Assembly (NCBI GenBank): GCA_023451855.1
Contig: JAEXXY010000035.1
Location: 1 to 59,937, forward strand
Source: Actinomycetes bacterium
GTDB taxonomy: Bacteria; Actinomycetota; Actinomycetes; Actinomycetales; Dermatophilaceae
Length of the DNA: 59,937 bases
Reading direction: 5' to 3'
A program made the position numbers and the translations under genes. Positions 17,795 to 26,937 of the stretch are shown piece after piece. Position 1 is the first letter of the stretch; each line of letters opens with the position of its first letter. The notes under the pieces were generated by a model. It did not search any database, was not told the DNA's origin, and was given only the letters and a program-made list of their open reading frames with translations.

Positions 17795-18612
17795 CGGGAC
17801 CGACGCAGGTGGGCGCCCCCCACCCGCCCGACACCGGGCTGCGCCCCGCCTACGCTGCGGCGCGCGCGCACCTGGCGCTCGTCGCCGCCCTCGTCGCCCT
17901 TGCCGTGGCCGGGTGGTGGTGGACCGTCGAGCAGATGAGCGGCATGGACCAGGGACCGTGGACGGCGCTGGGGACGTTCGGCTGGTTCATCACCGTGTGG
18001 GTCGTCATGATGGCCGCGATGATGTTCCCGTCGGTGGCCCCGACCGTGGCGCTGTACTCGCGGATGAGCCGGACCCCGTTGGGGCCCATGGCATTCGTCG
18101 CCGGCTACCTGGCCACGTGGACCGCCGCCGGGGTCGTCGCCTTCCTCGTCGGGCTGCTCGCGGGGCGCGTCGTGCCCGACCTGCAGTGGGACGACACCGG
18201 CCGCGTCCTCACCGGGGGGACCCTGCTGCTGGCCGCGGTGTACGAGGTGACACCCCTCAAGCGGGTCTGCCTCGACAAGTGCCGCAGTCCGCTCGGTCTC
18301 CTCCTCGGGTCGTGGCGTGACGGGTGGACCGGCGCGCTGCGCATGGGGATGCGGAACGGCGCCTGGTGCGTCGGCTGCTGCTGGGCGCTCATGGCATCGC
18401 TGTTCGCCCTGGGAGTCATGAGCCCCGCGTGGATGGCCGTGATCGCCGGGCTCATCGCCGTGGAGAAGGTCCTGCCCTGGCGCCGGACCGCCACCTACGG
18501 CACCGCTCTCGTCCTGCTCGGCCTCGGCGTGCTGGTGCTCGCCGCGCCACAGGTGATCCCGGGCCTCACCGTCCCGACGCCCGTCCCGATGCCGATGTCG
18601 CTCTCGCAGTGA
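17782..18612 (+). CDS. DUF2182 multi-pass membrane protein
   Basis: A 276-aa integral membrane protein with about six helices. Family-typical motifs are MMAAMMFPS (about 76-84), PLKRVCLDKCRSP (about 153-165) and GAWCVGCCWALM (about 195-206); the conserved Met, Cys and His-poor pattern suggests a soft-metal ligand set in the membrane. Translation is coupled to the DUF1326 gene. The C-terminus ends in a Pro/Met-rich tail (PTPVPMPMSLSQ). Transport or assembly of a metal is plausible but unproven. Confidence 0.88.
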   Translation: MGRLTGPTQVGAPHPPDTGLRPAYAAARAHLALVAALVALAVAGWWWTVEQMSGMDQGPWTALGTFGWFITVWVVMMAAMMFPSVAPTVALYSRMSRTPLGPMAFVAGYLATWTAAGVVAFLVGLLAGRVVPDLQWDDTGRVLTGGTLLLAAVYEVTPLKRVCLDKCRSPLGLLLGSWRDGWTGALRMGMRNGAWCVGCCWALMASLFALGVMSPAWMAVIAGLIAVEKVLPWRRTATYGTALVLLGLGVLVLAAPQVIPGLTVPTPVPMPMSLSQ

Positions 18613-18717
18613 CACATCCAGGTCCCGATGAACGAGCTCGTCCCCTGACGCCGCCCGGGCCGCGTTTCACTCCTCAGGGATGACGCGACGGCGTGGGCTG
18701 GGCGAGACGGTGGGAGG

Positions 18718-19626
18718 GTGCCGAGCCGCCCCGACGCCCGACCCAGCGCCCGATCCGGCGCGCGCCCCGTGGCGGCGCTGAGCGAGCGGTGGACCGTGGT
18801 CGACGGCGTCAAGGTCTTCTACCGGGAGTCCGTCGGTCCGCGCCGACCGAGGACGCCCATGGTGCACCTGCACGGCTTCGGCCTCTCGGGCCGCTACCTG
18901 CTTCCGACGGCGCAGCGCCTGGCGGGCGAGTTCCACACGCTCGTGCCCGACCTCCCCGGCTTCGGGCGCAGCGGCCGGCCGCGCGAGTCCCCGGGTGTGC
19001 CCGAGCTCGCCGACGCCGCAGCCGCGTTCCTCGACGACCGGGGCCTGGACCGGGTGAGCCTCGTCGGCAATTCGATGGGGTGCGCGGTGATCTGCGAGTT
19101 CGCGCACCGCCACCCCGACCGGCTCGAGCGTGCAGTGCTCGTCGCACCCGCCGGGGGACTGCACAACCAGCCGCTTCACCGGGCCGTCCGTCAGTTGGCC
19201 CGGGACGGCGTCCGGGAACCCATGGGGCTGTTGCCGGTCGCGGTGCCGGACTACCTGAGGTACGGCGTGCCCAGCACGATCCGGATGTTCCAGGCCCTGA
19301 CGCGCTACCCCGCTCTCGAGCGCCTGCTCGCGCTCAGGGTCCCCACCCTCGTCGTGGTCGGCAGTGCCGACCCGCTCATGCCGGACCCGCGGCGGATCCA
19401 GCAGATCGCGAGCCGGATCGACAACGAGGTCCTGCTCGTGGTGATCCACGGCGCTGCGCATGCCATCAACTTCAGCCACCCGGGCGAGCTCGCGAACGTC
19501 ATCCGTCAGTTCATGGCGGACGAGCCGATCCGCGACGACCCCGACGAGCCGGGCGACGCGAGGGTCCACGAGATCCATCGCGGGGGCAGGCTGCCTCCGG
19601 CGGCGAGGCCACCCGAGTCCGAGTGA
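18718..19626 (+). CDS. Alpha/beta-fold hydrolase
   Basis: A 302-aa serine hydrolase. Motifs: oxyanion region MVHLHGFGLSGRY, nucleophile elbow GNSMG, acid in VGSADPLMP, and catalytic His in GAAHAINFSHP. The N-terminal 25 residues are Arg/Pro-rich and may not be translated; the GTG at 18718 has a ribosome-site-like GGGAGG immediately adjacent, so an internal GTG near 18769 is an alternative start. Substrate cannot be told from sequence. Confidence 0.88.
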   Translation: MPSRPDARPSARSGARPVAALSERWTVVDGVKVFYRESVGPRRPRTPMVHLHGFGLSGRYLLPTAQRLAGEFHTLVPDLPGFGRSGRPRESPGVPELADAAAAFLDDRGLDRVSLVGNSMGCAVICEFAHRHPDRLERAVLVAPAGGLHNQPLHRAVRQLARDGVREPMGLLPVAVPDYLRYGVPSTIRMFQALTRYPALERLLALRVPTLVVVGSADPLMPDPRRIQQIASRIDNEVLLVVIHGAAHAINFSHPGELANVIRQFMADEPIRDDPDEPGDARVHEIHRGGRLPPAARPPESE

Positions 19627-19633
19627 GAGGCGG

Positions 19634-20284
19634 TCAGCCGTCCTGGTCCCGGCCGAGGCTGGCCGCCACGGCGAGCTGGTCCACGAGGTCGTTCATCTCG
19701 TGGCCGGAGTGGCCCTTGACCCACTGGAAGGCGATGTCGCCGCGCTCGTTGACGGCGGTCACGAGCGGCTCCCACAGGTCGCGGTTGGCGACCGGCTTCT
19801 TCGCCGACGTGGTCCAGCCGCGCTTGAGCCAGCCGTCCCACCACCGGTCGCGGAAGCAGTTGACGACGTACGTCGAGTCGCTGACGACGACGAGCGGGCC
19901 CTCGAGGGCGGTGACGGCCTCGAGGGCGGCGCGGATCTCCATGCGCTGGTTCGTGCTCGGTCGCTCCGAACCGGACGCGAAGCGCTCCCGGTCGATCGCC
20001 CACGCCCAGCCGCCCGGGCCGGGGTTCCCCGAGCACGCCCCGTCGGTGTAGACGAACGTCGCGCCGTCCGGGGTGGCCATCTGTGCCTTCGGCGCCTTGG
20101 GGGTCCGGCCGCGTGACGCTGCGGATGCCGGCGGCTCCGGCGCGCTCAGGCCCGGGAGCGCGAGCTCGGTGCGGCAGGACGCGTGCACCCACGCGGTGGC
20201 CCTGCCGCCAGCGCTGACGATCTCGACCCCTGCCCGGATCGGACCCTGGCATCGCACGCAGCGTCCCGGAAACTTGGCCAGCAC
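19634..20284 (-). CDS. Ribonuclease HI with N-terminal zinc-ribbon-like segment
   Basis: A 216-aa protein. The RNase HI domain carries D81 (FVYTDGACSGNPGPGGWAW), E116 (MEIRAALEAV), D136 (VVSDSTYV) and the final Asp in GHSGHEMNDLVDQLA; it cleaves RNA in RNA/DNA hybrids. Before it is a segment with C9, C12, H34 and C37 (CVRC...HASC) that fits a small zinc-binding module, joined by an Ala/Pro linker. GTG 20284 has GAGGAG close upstream; the frame is open to 20344. Confidence 0.9.
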   Translation of the reverse strand: MLAKFPGRCVRCQGPIRAGVEIVSAGGRATAWVHASCRTELALPGLSAPEPPASAASRGRTPKAPKAQMATPDGATFVYTDGACSGNPGPGGWAWAIDRERFASGSERPSTNQRMEIRAALEAVTALEGPLVVVSDSTYVVNCFRDRWWDGWLKRGWTTSAKKPVANRDLWEPLVTAVNERGDIAFQWVKGHSGHEMNDLVDQLAVAASLGRDQDG

Positions 20285-20451
20285 AGTTCTCCTCGTTGCT
20301 CGGTCGTCGGGCAGCGGCCCCGCGGCCACCGCGGTTCGTGCCACCCGGCCCGCGGCACCGAGCGTAGTGATGCCGACGGACAGCCATGAGGTGAGGGTCG
20401 GGGCGAGGATGGAGCCAGCGACAGTGGTCGGTGCCCTGAGAGGAGACGCTG

Positions 20452-20892
20452 ATGAGGCTCGAGCCCCTGTACCGAGTCCGGTTCACCTACCCCGAGAGCT
20501 GGGGCATCGAGCTCGAGGGCGGGTGGGAACAGTTCCTCTTCATCGCCGAGGGCCGCTGCGAGGGAGGCATCAGTGGTCGCTTCCGAGGCGTCAACCACCC
20601 GCGTCGCCGGACCAGCGAAGGCCCCTTCTGCCCCGACATGCATGCAGTGATCGAGACCGACGACGGCGCGACCATCATGATGGAGACCCACGGGTACGGC
20701 CGTCCGTACCCGGCAGGGCGCCGGCAGATCGTGGGGTCGGTCCTGCACCTCAGCGACAGTGACCGGTACCGCCGTCTGAACGATGTCGTCTGCATGTGTG
20801 CCGGCGAGGTGCGTGCACCCCTCGAGGAGGGCGGCGAACCCGACCTCGTCATGGACGTGGCGGAGCTCGTGTGGGAGCCCGTCGCCGACTGA
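20452..20892 (+). CDS. DUF3237 family protein
   Basis: A 146-aa protein of the DUF3237 (UPF0311) family, a single beta-barrel domain of unknown role: EPLYRVRFTYPESWGIELEG, IAEGRCEGGISGRFRGVNHP, DMHAVIETDDGATIMMETHGY. AGAGGAGA precedes the ATG. It appears monocistronic. Confidence 0.85.
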   Translation: MRLEPLYRVRFTYPESWGIELEGGWEQFLFIAEGRCEGGISGRFRGVNHPRRRTSEGPFCPDMHAVIETDDGATIMMETHGYGRPYPAGRRQIVGSVLHLSDSDRYRRLNDVVCMCAGEVRAPLEEGGEPDLVMDVAELVWEPVAD

Positions 20893-20904
20893 CCGGGCCG
20901 GCCC

Positions 20905-21027
20905 CTACCGGCCGCCGGCTGCGGCGGCGAGGGCCGCGGCGAAGGCGCCGGCGGACGCCATCGCGACCACCAGACCGAGAAGGTCCATCACCATGCGTGC
21001 GCTCGATCGCTGCTGGTCGTCCACCAT
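20905..21027 (-). CDS. Possible 40-aa single-helix membrane peptide
   Basis: MVDDQQRSSARMVMDLLGLV followed by an Ala-rich helix and a stop. ATG 21027 has AGGGGG just upstream. One transmembrane helix after a charged N-terminus. Short and unsupported by neighbours, so uncertain. Confidence 0.35.
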   Translation of the reverse strand: MVDDQQRSSARMVMDLLGLVVAMASAGAFAAALAAAAGGR

Positions 21028-21623
21028 GCCCCCTGATCGGTCGCCGAGCCAGCTCCGCGACGCCTCATTGCGTCGAACCGTGCCCGTCATTGCGTCGGGC
21101 CGTGCCCGGCCCGGGAGCCGCACGATCACACACCCGACGTCACGATGCGACGATCGCCGCACCTGGCTGCAGGTTCTCGCAGACCGCGACCCCAGCAGGT
21201 ATCAGGCGGCGCCCTGCGCGCACTGTCCTGGGCGAAGCGCGGCGTCGGAGCGAGCCACCGGGCGAACCGACGCGCGCACGTGGGCTCGAGCCCACGGACG
21301 TGCGGACGGGCCCCGAGCCGGTCCCTCCACGAATCCGACCCGGGGCCCTCGGCGTCCGTTGCGAGCAACGGGCACCATCTGTGAGACGAGCGAACCCCCG
21401 GATCGTGTCGTCCTTTCCGTACGGACTTTCGACGAGTTCTCCGCCGTGGCCACGTCCGTCGACGACGCGCGAAACGGGTCCAGGCCTCACGCGCGCCGGA
21501 TACTCTGGGCGCACCAAGGTATTCGCTCTGGTTGACGCGAGCCTGGCCTCGAGTCGCCACCGTGTATGACAGCTGGCTCGAGGGTTGCTGACCTCGCCGT
21601 CGGGCCCGGAGAGGCGGGCGTCG
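21028..21623. other. Non-coding stretch rich in inverted repeats
   Basis: About 600 nt with no convincing gene; open frames in it are low-complexity. It contains the perfect 18-bp palindrome at 21279-21296 and an 8-bp-arm inverted repeat, GGGCCCCG at 21308-21315 with CGGGGCCC at 21341-21348. The DUF2252 promoter should lie in its distal part. Confidence 0.55.
21279..21296. repeat. 18-bp perfect palindrome
   Basis: CGTGGGCTCGAGCCCACG is a perfect palindrome; flanking CGCAC (21275-21279) and GTGCG (21300-21304) extend pairing with a bulge. It could be an operator or part of a structured RNA. It lies about 330 bp upstream of the DUF2252 gene. Confidence 0.6.
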
Positions 21624-23036
21624 GTGCCGATCAACGTGCAACACCTGAGCCTTGACGAACGCCGAGCGCGCGGACGGCAGGCCGCCGAGCGGACGCCGGT
21701 CTCGAGCCACCGTGGCTGGACGCCTGATCCCGCGCGTCCCGATCCGGTCACCCTGTTGGAGGAGCAGAACGCCACCCGCGACGCGGACCTCGTGCCCGTG
21801 CGTCACGGCCGGATGTCGGCGTCGGCCTTCACGTTCTACCGCGGTGCCGCGCGGATCATGGCGGCCGACCTGCGGACGACGCCGCGGGCGGGGCTGACCG
21901 TCCAGCTGTGCGGTGACGCCCACCTGTCCAACTTCGGGGGTTTCGCGTCGCCGGAACGACGTCTGCTCCTGGACCTCAACGACTTCGACGAGACGCTCCC
22001 CGGCCCGTTCGAGTACGACGTGATGCGGATGGCGGCGAGCTTCACCATCGCGGCGCGCAGCAACGGCTTCGCGAAGGGCGACGCGAAGGACGTGACCCTG
22101 GCCAGCGTGGCGGCCTACCGCGAGGCGATGGCGAGCTTCGCCGGGATGCGGACGCTGGACATCTGGTATGCCCGCCTCGAGGAGGAGGACGTCGTGGCCG
22201 GCGCGAAGGCGATCGCCAGGACGAAGGAGGACGAGAAGGCGCTCAAGCGAGGTGAGAGGAACATCGACAAGGCCCGGACCCGCGACAGCCTCCAGGCGCT
22301 GTCCAAGCTGGCGGAGAAGGTGGACGGCTCCTACCGGATCATCAGCCAGCCCCCCACCGTGGTGCCGATGCGCGAGCTGTCGGCGACGTACGGCCTGTCC
22401 GGGGACGAGGAAGAGACCGTCATTCGCAAGATCTTCCGCGCCTACCGCGCAACGCTGCAGGACGACCGGCGACAGTTGCTGGAGAAGTTCGAGTTCGTCG
22501 ACGCCGCCCGCAAGGTCGTGGGCGTCGGGAGCGTCGGGACGCGCGCGTTCATCGTGCTGCTGCAGGGGCGCGACGACCAAGACCCCCTGTTCCTGCAGGT
22601 CAAGGAGGCCACGACGTCGGTGCTCGAAGACCACCTGCCCCGCAGCCGCTTCAAGCAGCCCGGCGAACGCGTCGTGCAGGGCCAGCGCATGATGCAGGCC
22701 GCCAGCGACATCTTCCTCGGGTGGAGCAAGGGAGTCGACGTGGCACGGCACTACTACTGGCGCCAGCTGCGCGACATGAAGCTGTCACCGCTCGTCGAGA
22801 CGATGGGCCCGACCGCGCTGGGCTACTACGCGCACCTCTGCGGGTGGACCCTGGCCCGGGCGCACGCGCGGTCGGGCGACCCCGTGGCCATCGACGCCTA
22901 CCTCGGCGCGTCCGACGAGTTCGACCGGGCGATCACCAACTTCGCCAGACGCTACGCCGACCAGAACGAACGCGACCACGAGGAGTTCGTCGGTGACATC
23001 AGGGCGGGACGCCTTGCGGCGACGGTCGACGTCTAG
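21624..23036 (+). CDS. DUF2252 domain-containing protein
   Basis: A 470-aa protein of DUF2252, widespread in actinobacteria. LCGDAHLSNFGGF followed by LLLDLNDFDET resembles the catalytic-loop and metal-binding (GDxHxxN then D) arrangement of aminoglycoside-phosphotransferase/kinase-like folds, so an ATP-dependent phosphotransfer is conceivable; function is not known. The GTG at 21624, after GGAGAGG, gives PINVQHLSLDERRARG; a TTG at 21585 is the only earlier start. Twelve nt separate it from the SulP gene, so they are probably cotranscribed. Confidence 0.88.
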   Translation: MPINVQHLSLDERRARGRQAAERTPVSSHRGWTPDPARPDPVTLLEEQNATRDADLVPVRHGRMSASAFTFYRGAARIMAADLRTTPRAGLTVQLCGDAHLSNFGGFASPERRLLLDLNDFDETLPGPFEYDVMRMAASFTIAARSNGFAKGDAKDVTLASVAAYREAMASFAGMRTLDIWYARLEEEDVVAGAKAIARTKEDEKALKRGERNIDKARTRDSLQALSKLAEKVDGSYRIISQPPTVVPMRELSATYGLSGDEEETVIRKIFRAYRATLQDDRRQLLEKFEFVDAARKVVGVGSVGTRAFIVLLQGRDDQDPLFLQVKEATTSVLEDHLPRSRFKQPGERVVQGQRMMQAASDIFLGWSKGVDVARHYYWRQLRDMKLSPLVETMGPTALGYYAHLCGWTLARAHARSGDPVAIDAYLGASDEFDRAITNFARRYADQNERDHEEFVGDIRAGRLAATVDV

Positions 23037-23048
23037 GCCGGAGGGTGC

Positions 23049-24788
23049 ATGAGCCAACGAGCCCGGCCCGTCCCACCCGCCCGGGCGGGGCGTGAGCACG
23101 GCGGCGCCATCGCTGTCCTGCAAGGCATCCGGCCCTACGACCGAGCGCAGCTGCCGCGCGACGTCGTCGCGGGCGTCACCCTCGCGGCGCTCGCGATCCC
23201 CGAGGTCATGGGGTTCACGAAGATCGCCGGGACGCCGGTCATCACCGGGCTCTACACGATCCTGCTGCCCGCGGTCGTCTTCGCCGTCTTCGGCTCCTCG
23301 CGGCACCTGGTGGTGGGTGGGGACTCCGCCACCGCGGCGATCCTCTACGCCGGCATCGCCGGCCTCGGGGTCTCCGGGCTGCAGCCGGAGACGAGCCAGT
23401 GGCTGGCCCACGCGAGCCTGGCAGCACTCGTCACGGGCGCGCTGCTGCTGCTCGCACGCGTCGCCAGGCTCGGCTTCCTGGCCGACTTCATCTCGCGCAG
23501 CGTCCTCGTCGGCTTCCTCACCGGCGTCGGTGTCCAGGTGGCCCTCGGCCAGCTGGCGGGCATGCTCGGCGTCCCCTCACCGTCGGTGGCCGTGGACCAG
23601 GTCAGCGGGACGCTGGTCAAGTTCTGGGACACCCTGAAGGAGCTGCCCGACACGTCCCTCACGACGCTGGCGGTCTCACTCGGCGTCATCGCGACGCTGC
23701 TCGTGTTCGAGCGCTGGTTCACCGCGATCCCGGGTGGCCTGGTCGCCGTGGTGGGCGCGATCGTCCTGAGCTGGGCGCTCGACCTCCAGAGCCACGGGGT
23801 GTCCGTGCTGGGGCCGGTGCCCAGCGGCCTGCCCGCGATCGGCCTGCCGAGCGGCATCGCGTGGGCCGACGTCACGCCGCTGCTCGGGATCTCCGCGTCG
23901 ATGTTCCTGGTGATCATGGCGCAGAGCGCGGCGACCTCCCGCGCCTACGCGGTGAAGTACCAGGACCGGTTCGAGGAGAACAACGACCTCGTGGGGCTCG
24001 GCCTCGCGAACGTCGCGGCCGGCCTCAGCAGCACCTTCGTCGTCAACGGCAGCCCCACGAAGACCGAGATGGCGGACGAGGCCAGGAGCAAGAGCCAGGT
24101 GGCGATGCTCACGATGGCCGCCGCGGTCGCGATCGTCCTGCTGTTCCTGACCAAGCCCCTGCAGTACATGCCCGACGCCGTGCTGGCCGCCGTGGTCTTC
24201 GTCATCGGCGTCAAGCTCATCGACCTCGTGAACATGCGGCACGTCTGGCAGCTGCGCCGCGACGAGTTCTGGATCGCGGCTGCGACAGCCGCCGTGGTGC
24301 TCGTCGTGGGAGTCGAGCAGGGGATCATCCTCGCCATCGTCCTGTCCCTGCTCGACCACGTCCGGCGCCACTACCGGCCGCACGACTCGGTCATCACGTT
24401 CGACGACCGCGGCCGGCCCCACGAGGTGCCGTCCCGGCCGGGCGCCGAGACCGAGCCCGGGCTGGTGGTCTACCGGTTCGGCGTCGGGCTCTTCTACGCG
24501 AACGTCACCCGCTTCAGCACGGAAGCCCTGGCGCTGGTGGACACTCCGACGCGCCCGCAGTGGTTCGTCCTGCTCGCCGACGCCATCGACGACGTCGACT
24601 TCACGGCCGGCCAGGCGCTGGTCGAGCTCGCGAAGCAGATGTCCCGCCGCAGCGTGGTCTTCGCGGTCGCTGCCGCGCGGGCGGACGTCCTCACCGAGCT
24701 CGACCGGTCCGGGCTCGTCGACGTGATCGGCCGCAACCGGGTCTTCGCGACGCTCGACGCGGCCGTCGACGCGTTCAGAGCACGGTAG
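23049..24788 (+). CDS. SulP-family anion transporter with STAS domain
   Basis: A 579-aa SLC26/SulP transporter: many hydrophobic helices over residues 35-420 with family segments LAALAIPEVMGFTKIAGTPV and NGSPTKTEMADEARSKSQ, then a cytoplasmic STAS domain (about 455-575; VVYRFGVGLFYANVTRF). Substrates in this family include sulfate, bicarbonate, and dicarboxylates; the sequence does not decide. It probably shares a transcript with DUF2252. Confidence 0.93.
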   Translation: MSQRARPVPPARAGREHGGAIAVLQGIRPYDRAQLPRDVVAGVTLAALAIPEVMGFTKIAGTPVITGLYTILLPAVVFAVFGSSRHLVVGGDSATAAILYAGIAGLGVSGLQPETSQWLAHASLAALVTGALLLLARVARLGFLADFISRSVLVGFLTGVGVQVALGQLAGMLGVPSPSVAVDQVSGTLVKFWDTLKELPDTSLTTLAVSLGVIATLLVFERWFTAIPGGLVAVVGAIVLSWALDLQSHGVSVLGPVPSGLPAIGLPSGIAWADVTPLLGISASMFLVIMAQSAATSRAYAVKYQDRFEENNDLVGLGLANVAAGLSSTFVVNGSPTKTEMADEARSKSQVAMLTMAAAVAIVLLFLTKPLQYMPDAVLAAVVFVIGVKLIDLVNMRHVWQLRRDEFWIAAATAAVVLVVGVEQGIILAIVLSLLDHVRRHYRPHDSVITFDDRGRPHEVPSRPGAETEPGLVVYRFGVGLFYANVTRFSTEALALVDTPTRPQWFVLLADAIDDVDFTAGQALVELAKQMSRRSVVFAVAAARADVLTELDRSGLVDVIGRNRVFATLDAAVDAFRAR

Positions 24789-24869
24789 GGGTGCACCGCG
24801 GCCGATCCCATTCGGCACGAAATGCGTAAATCCGGTGACACCTGCCGTGTGGATCTGGAGAATCCTCGG

Positions 24870-26228
24870 GTGATTCTCCCCGCCGTCCTGCGCCACGCCC
24901 GTCCGCCGTCGCCGCTGGCGGGACGGCTGTCCGTCCAGTCGCTGCTCTTCGCCCTGGGGGAGGGCACCTTCATGACCGGGTCGGCGGTGTTCTTCACGCA
25001 GATCGTCGGGCTCTCGGCCGCCCAGGTCGGTCTCGGCCTGACCTTCGCCGGTATCGCCGCGTTCCTCGCCGCGCTCCCGATGGGCAAGCTCGTCGACCGC
25101 TTCGGTCCCAAGCGGATGTGGGCCGTCAGCGCAGCCGGGCAGGCCGCGATGTTCGCGCTGTGGCCGCTCATCAACGGCTTCGAGGGCTACGTCGCGATGG
25201 CCGTCGGCATGGAGGTCATCGGCGCGCTCGGCGGCGCGGCGTACGGCGCGTACACGATCGACGTCCTGCCGCCGGACGAGCGCGTGAAGTCGCGCGCGTA
25301 CATGTACTCCGCGCTCAACGTCGGCTTCACCCTCGGCTCGATGCTCGGTGGCATCGCCCTCGCCTTCCACTCCAACGACGTCCTGCACGCCCTGCCGTGG
25401 TTCACCTCGGTGGCCTTCCTCGTCAACGCCGCCGCGATCACCCGCCTGCCCAAGGCCGCCCACGACGAACGCAGCCCCGAGGACCGGAAGGTGAAGATCC
25501 CCGGCCCCGGGCCGCTGCGCAACCTCGGCTGGCTGCTCACCACGTTCTTCGGCGGCGTCTTCTGGACCAACCAGGTGCTGCTCAACGTCGTCATCCCGCT
25601 CTGGCTCGTCGAGAAGACCGACGCGCCGCGGGTGCTGCTGGCGTTCCTCTTCGGCACGAACACCGTCATGTGCATCTTCCTGCCGATGGTCACCTCCCGC
25701 GGCGTCAAGGACGTGCCGACGGCGCTCAAGGCCGTCCGCCTCTCGGCCGTCTTCTTCGTCGTGTCGTGCATCATCACGCTGGCGACGCACGACACCGTCG
25801 GCTGGGTGACGATCGCGCTCGTCTGGCTCGGGCACGTGACGGTGACCGGTGCCGAGCTGTACCTGTCGGCGGCGAGCTGGTCGTTCGAGGCCGAGCTGAT
25901 GGACCCGCGTCAGCGCGGCGCCTACCAGGGTGCTGCCGAGCTGAGCGGCACGCTGGGCCGCGTCTGGGCGCCCGCGCTCTACACGTTCCTCGCCATGAAC
26001 TGGGGTGCCGGCGGCTGGCTGCTCATCGCCGGGATCATCATCGTGGCCACGATCGGCATCCACCCGTCGACGCGGCTCGCCAAGCGCTTCCTCGAACGGC
26101 ACGTTCCGGCCGACGTCCTCGCCGACGCCCGCTCGGCCGCGCCCGACGCGCAGGAGGGCCTAGCCGTCGCGCCGCCCTCCCTCATCAGCACCGACGAACC
26201 CGTGCCGGACCCCGACCCGGTGCGCTGA
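24870..26228 (+). CDS. MFS transporter
   Basis: A 452-aa major facilitator with about 12 helices in two halves. The loop between helices 2 and 3, GKLVDRFGPKR, is the MFS motif A. GTG 24870 follows CTGGAGA at a good distance and gives ILPAVLRHARPPSPLAGRL; the longer frame from ATG 24822 has no ribosome site. Substrate unknown; efflux of a small molecule is most likely given no catabolic neighbours. Confidence 0.88.
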   Translation: MILPAVLRHARPPSPLAGRLSVQSLLFALGEGTFMTGSAVFFTQIVGLSAAQVGLGLTFAGIAAFLAALPMGKLVDRFGPKRMWAVSAAGQAAMFALWPLINGFEGYVAMAVGMEVIGALGGAAYGAYTIDVLPPDERVKSRAYMYSALNVGFTLGSMLGGIALAFHSNDVLHALPWFTSVAFLVNAAAITRLPKAAHDERSPEDRKVKIPGPGPLRNLGWLLTTFFGGVFWTNQVLLNVVIPLWLVEKTDAPRVLLAFLFGTNTVMCIFLPMVTSRGVKDVPTALKAVRLSAVFFVVSCIITLATHDTVGWVTIALVWLGHVTVTGAELYLSAASWSFEAELMDPRQRGAYQGAAELSGTLGRVWAPALYTFLAMNWGAGGWLLIAGIIIVATIGIHPSTRLAKRFLERHVPADVLADARSAAPDAQEGLAVAPPSLISTDEPVPDPDPVR

Positions 26229-26287
26229 CACCGACCCTCGCCCTCCGGCGGAGGGCCACCCGCGGCGGAGAGCAACGGTGGCAGACG

Positions 26288-26767
26288 TCACCCGCTGACG
26301 GCCTGGCGGACGCGGTCCAGCATGTCCTGCTCGCGCTCGCTGACCAGCTGCGCCCCGAACCCCATGAAGCCGCCCTCCTTGGCGGCGCTCGCAGCCGCCT
26401 GCGCCGCCGCGACGAGCCACTGCCCGAAGGCCCTGGCCTCCTCCGGCGTGGCCTTCGCGGCGACGATCTCCTGGACGGCGCGCAGCTCGCCGAGCACCTG
26501 CTCTCCGGGTGGCTGTCCACCCGTCGGCTTGTAGCCGCTGAGCGGGTTGTGGTGCTCCTGCACCATCGCCTGGATGTCGAGGGCCACCTCAGCCAGCAGC
26601 TGCTCTCGACTGGGCGGGTTGGTGGCGCTCTTGAGCGTGGCCATGGACTCCTTGGCGGCCTCGATCGGTCCGCCCGGGTCGGCCAGGGTGATCGACAGTC
26701 CGGCCATGAACGGAGCACGCACGATGCGCGTCCACTCCTCCTCGGTGAAGTCGCTCTTCGCAGTCAC
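26288..26767 (-). CDS. Helical protein of unknown function
   Basis: A 159-aa mostly helical protein (SDFTEEEWTRIVRAPFMAGL, ATLKSATNPPSREQLLAEVA, FGQWLVAAAQAAASAAKEGG). Similar sequences occur widely without an assigned role. GTG 26767 follows GGAAGGA. It lies tail-to-tail with the MFS gene. Confidence 0.78.
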   Translation of the reverse strand: MTAKSDFTEEEWTRIVRAPFMAGLSITLADPGGPIEAAKESMATLKSATNPPSREQLLAEVALDIQAMVQEHHNPLSGYKPTGGQPPGEQVLGELRAVQEIVAAKATPEEARAFGQWLVAAAQAAASAAKEGGFMGFGAQLVSEREQDMLDRVRQAVSG

Positions 26768-26937
26768 GGTGCGTTCCTTCCTCGGCTCGTCGTCCTGACG
26801 CCTTCCAGCTGCCACGATCCCCTGTTCCGTGCACGGGCGCATCACCCCCGCTGGCTGAGGTCAGCGACGCACATCCCGTTGCCACTCGCTCAGGTCGGCT
26901 CCTGCCGCGGACGCCATGGGTGACCCCGTGGTGGGTC

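Noticed and set aside
23676..26102. 808-aa minus-strand frame opposite the SulP and MFS genes
   Set aside because: Low-complexity Arg/Glu/Asp/His translation; both overlapped genes have clear domains on the other strand.
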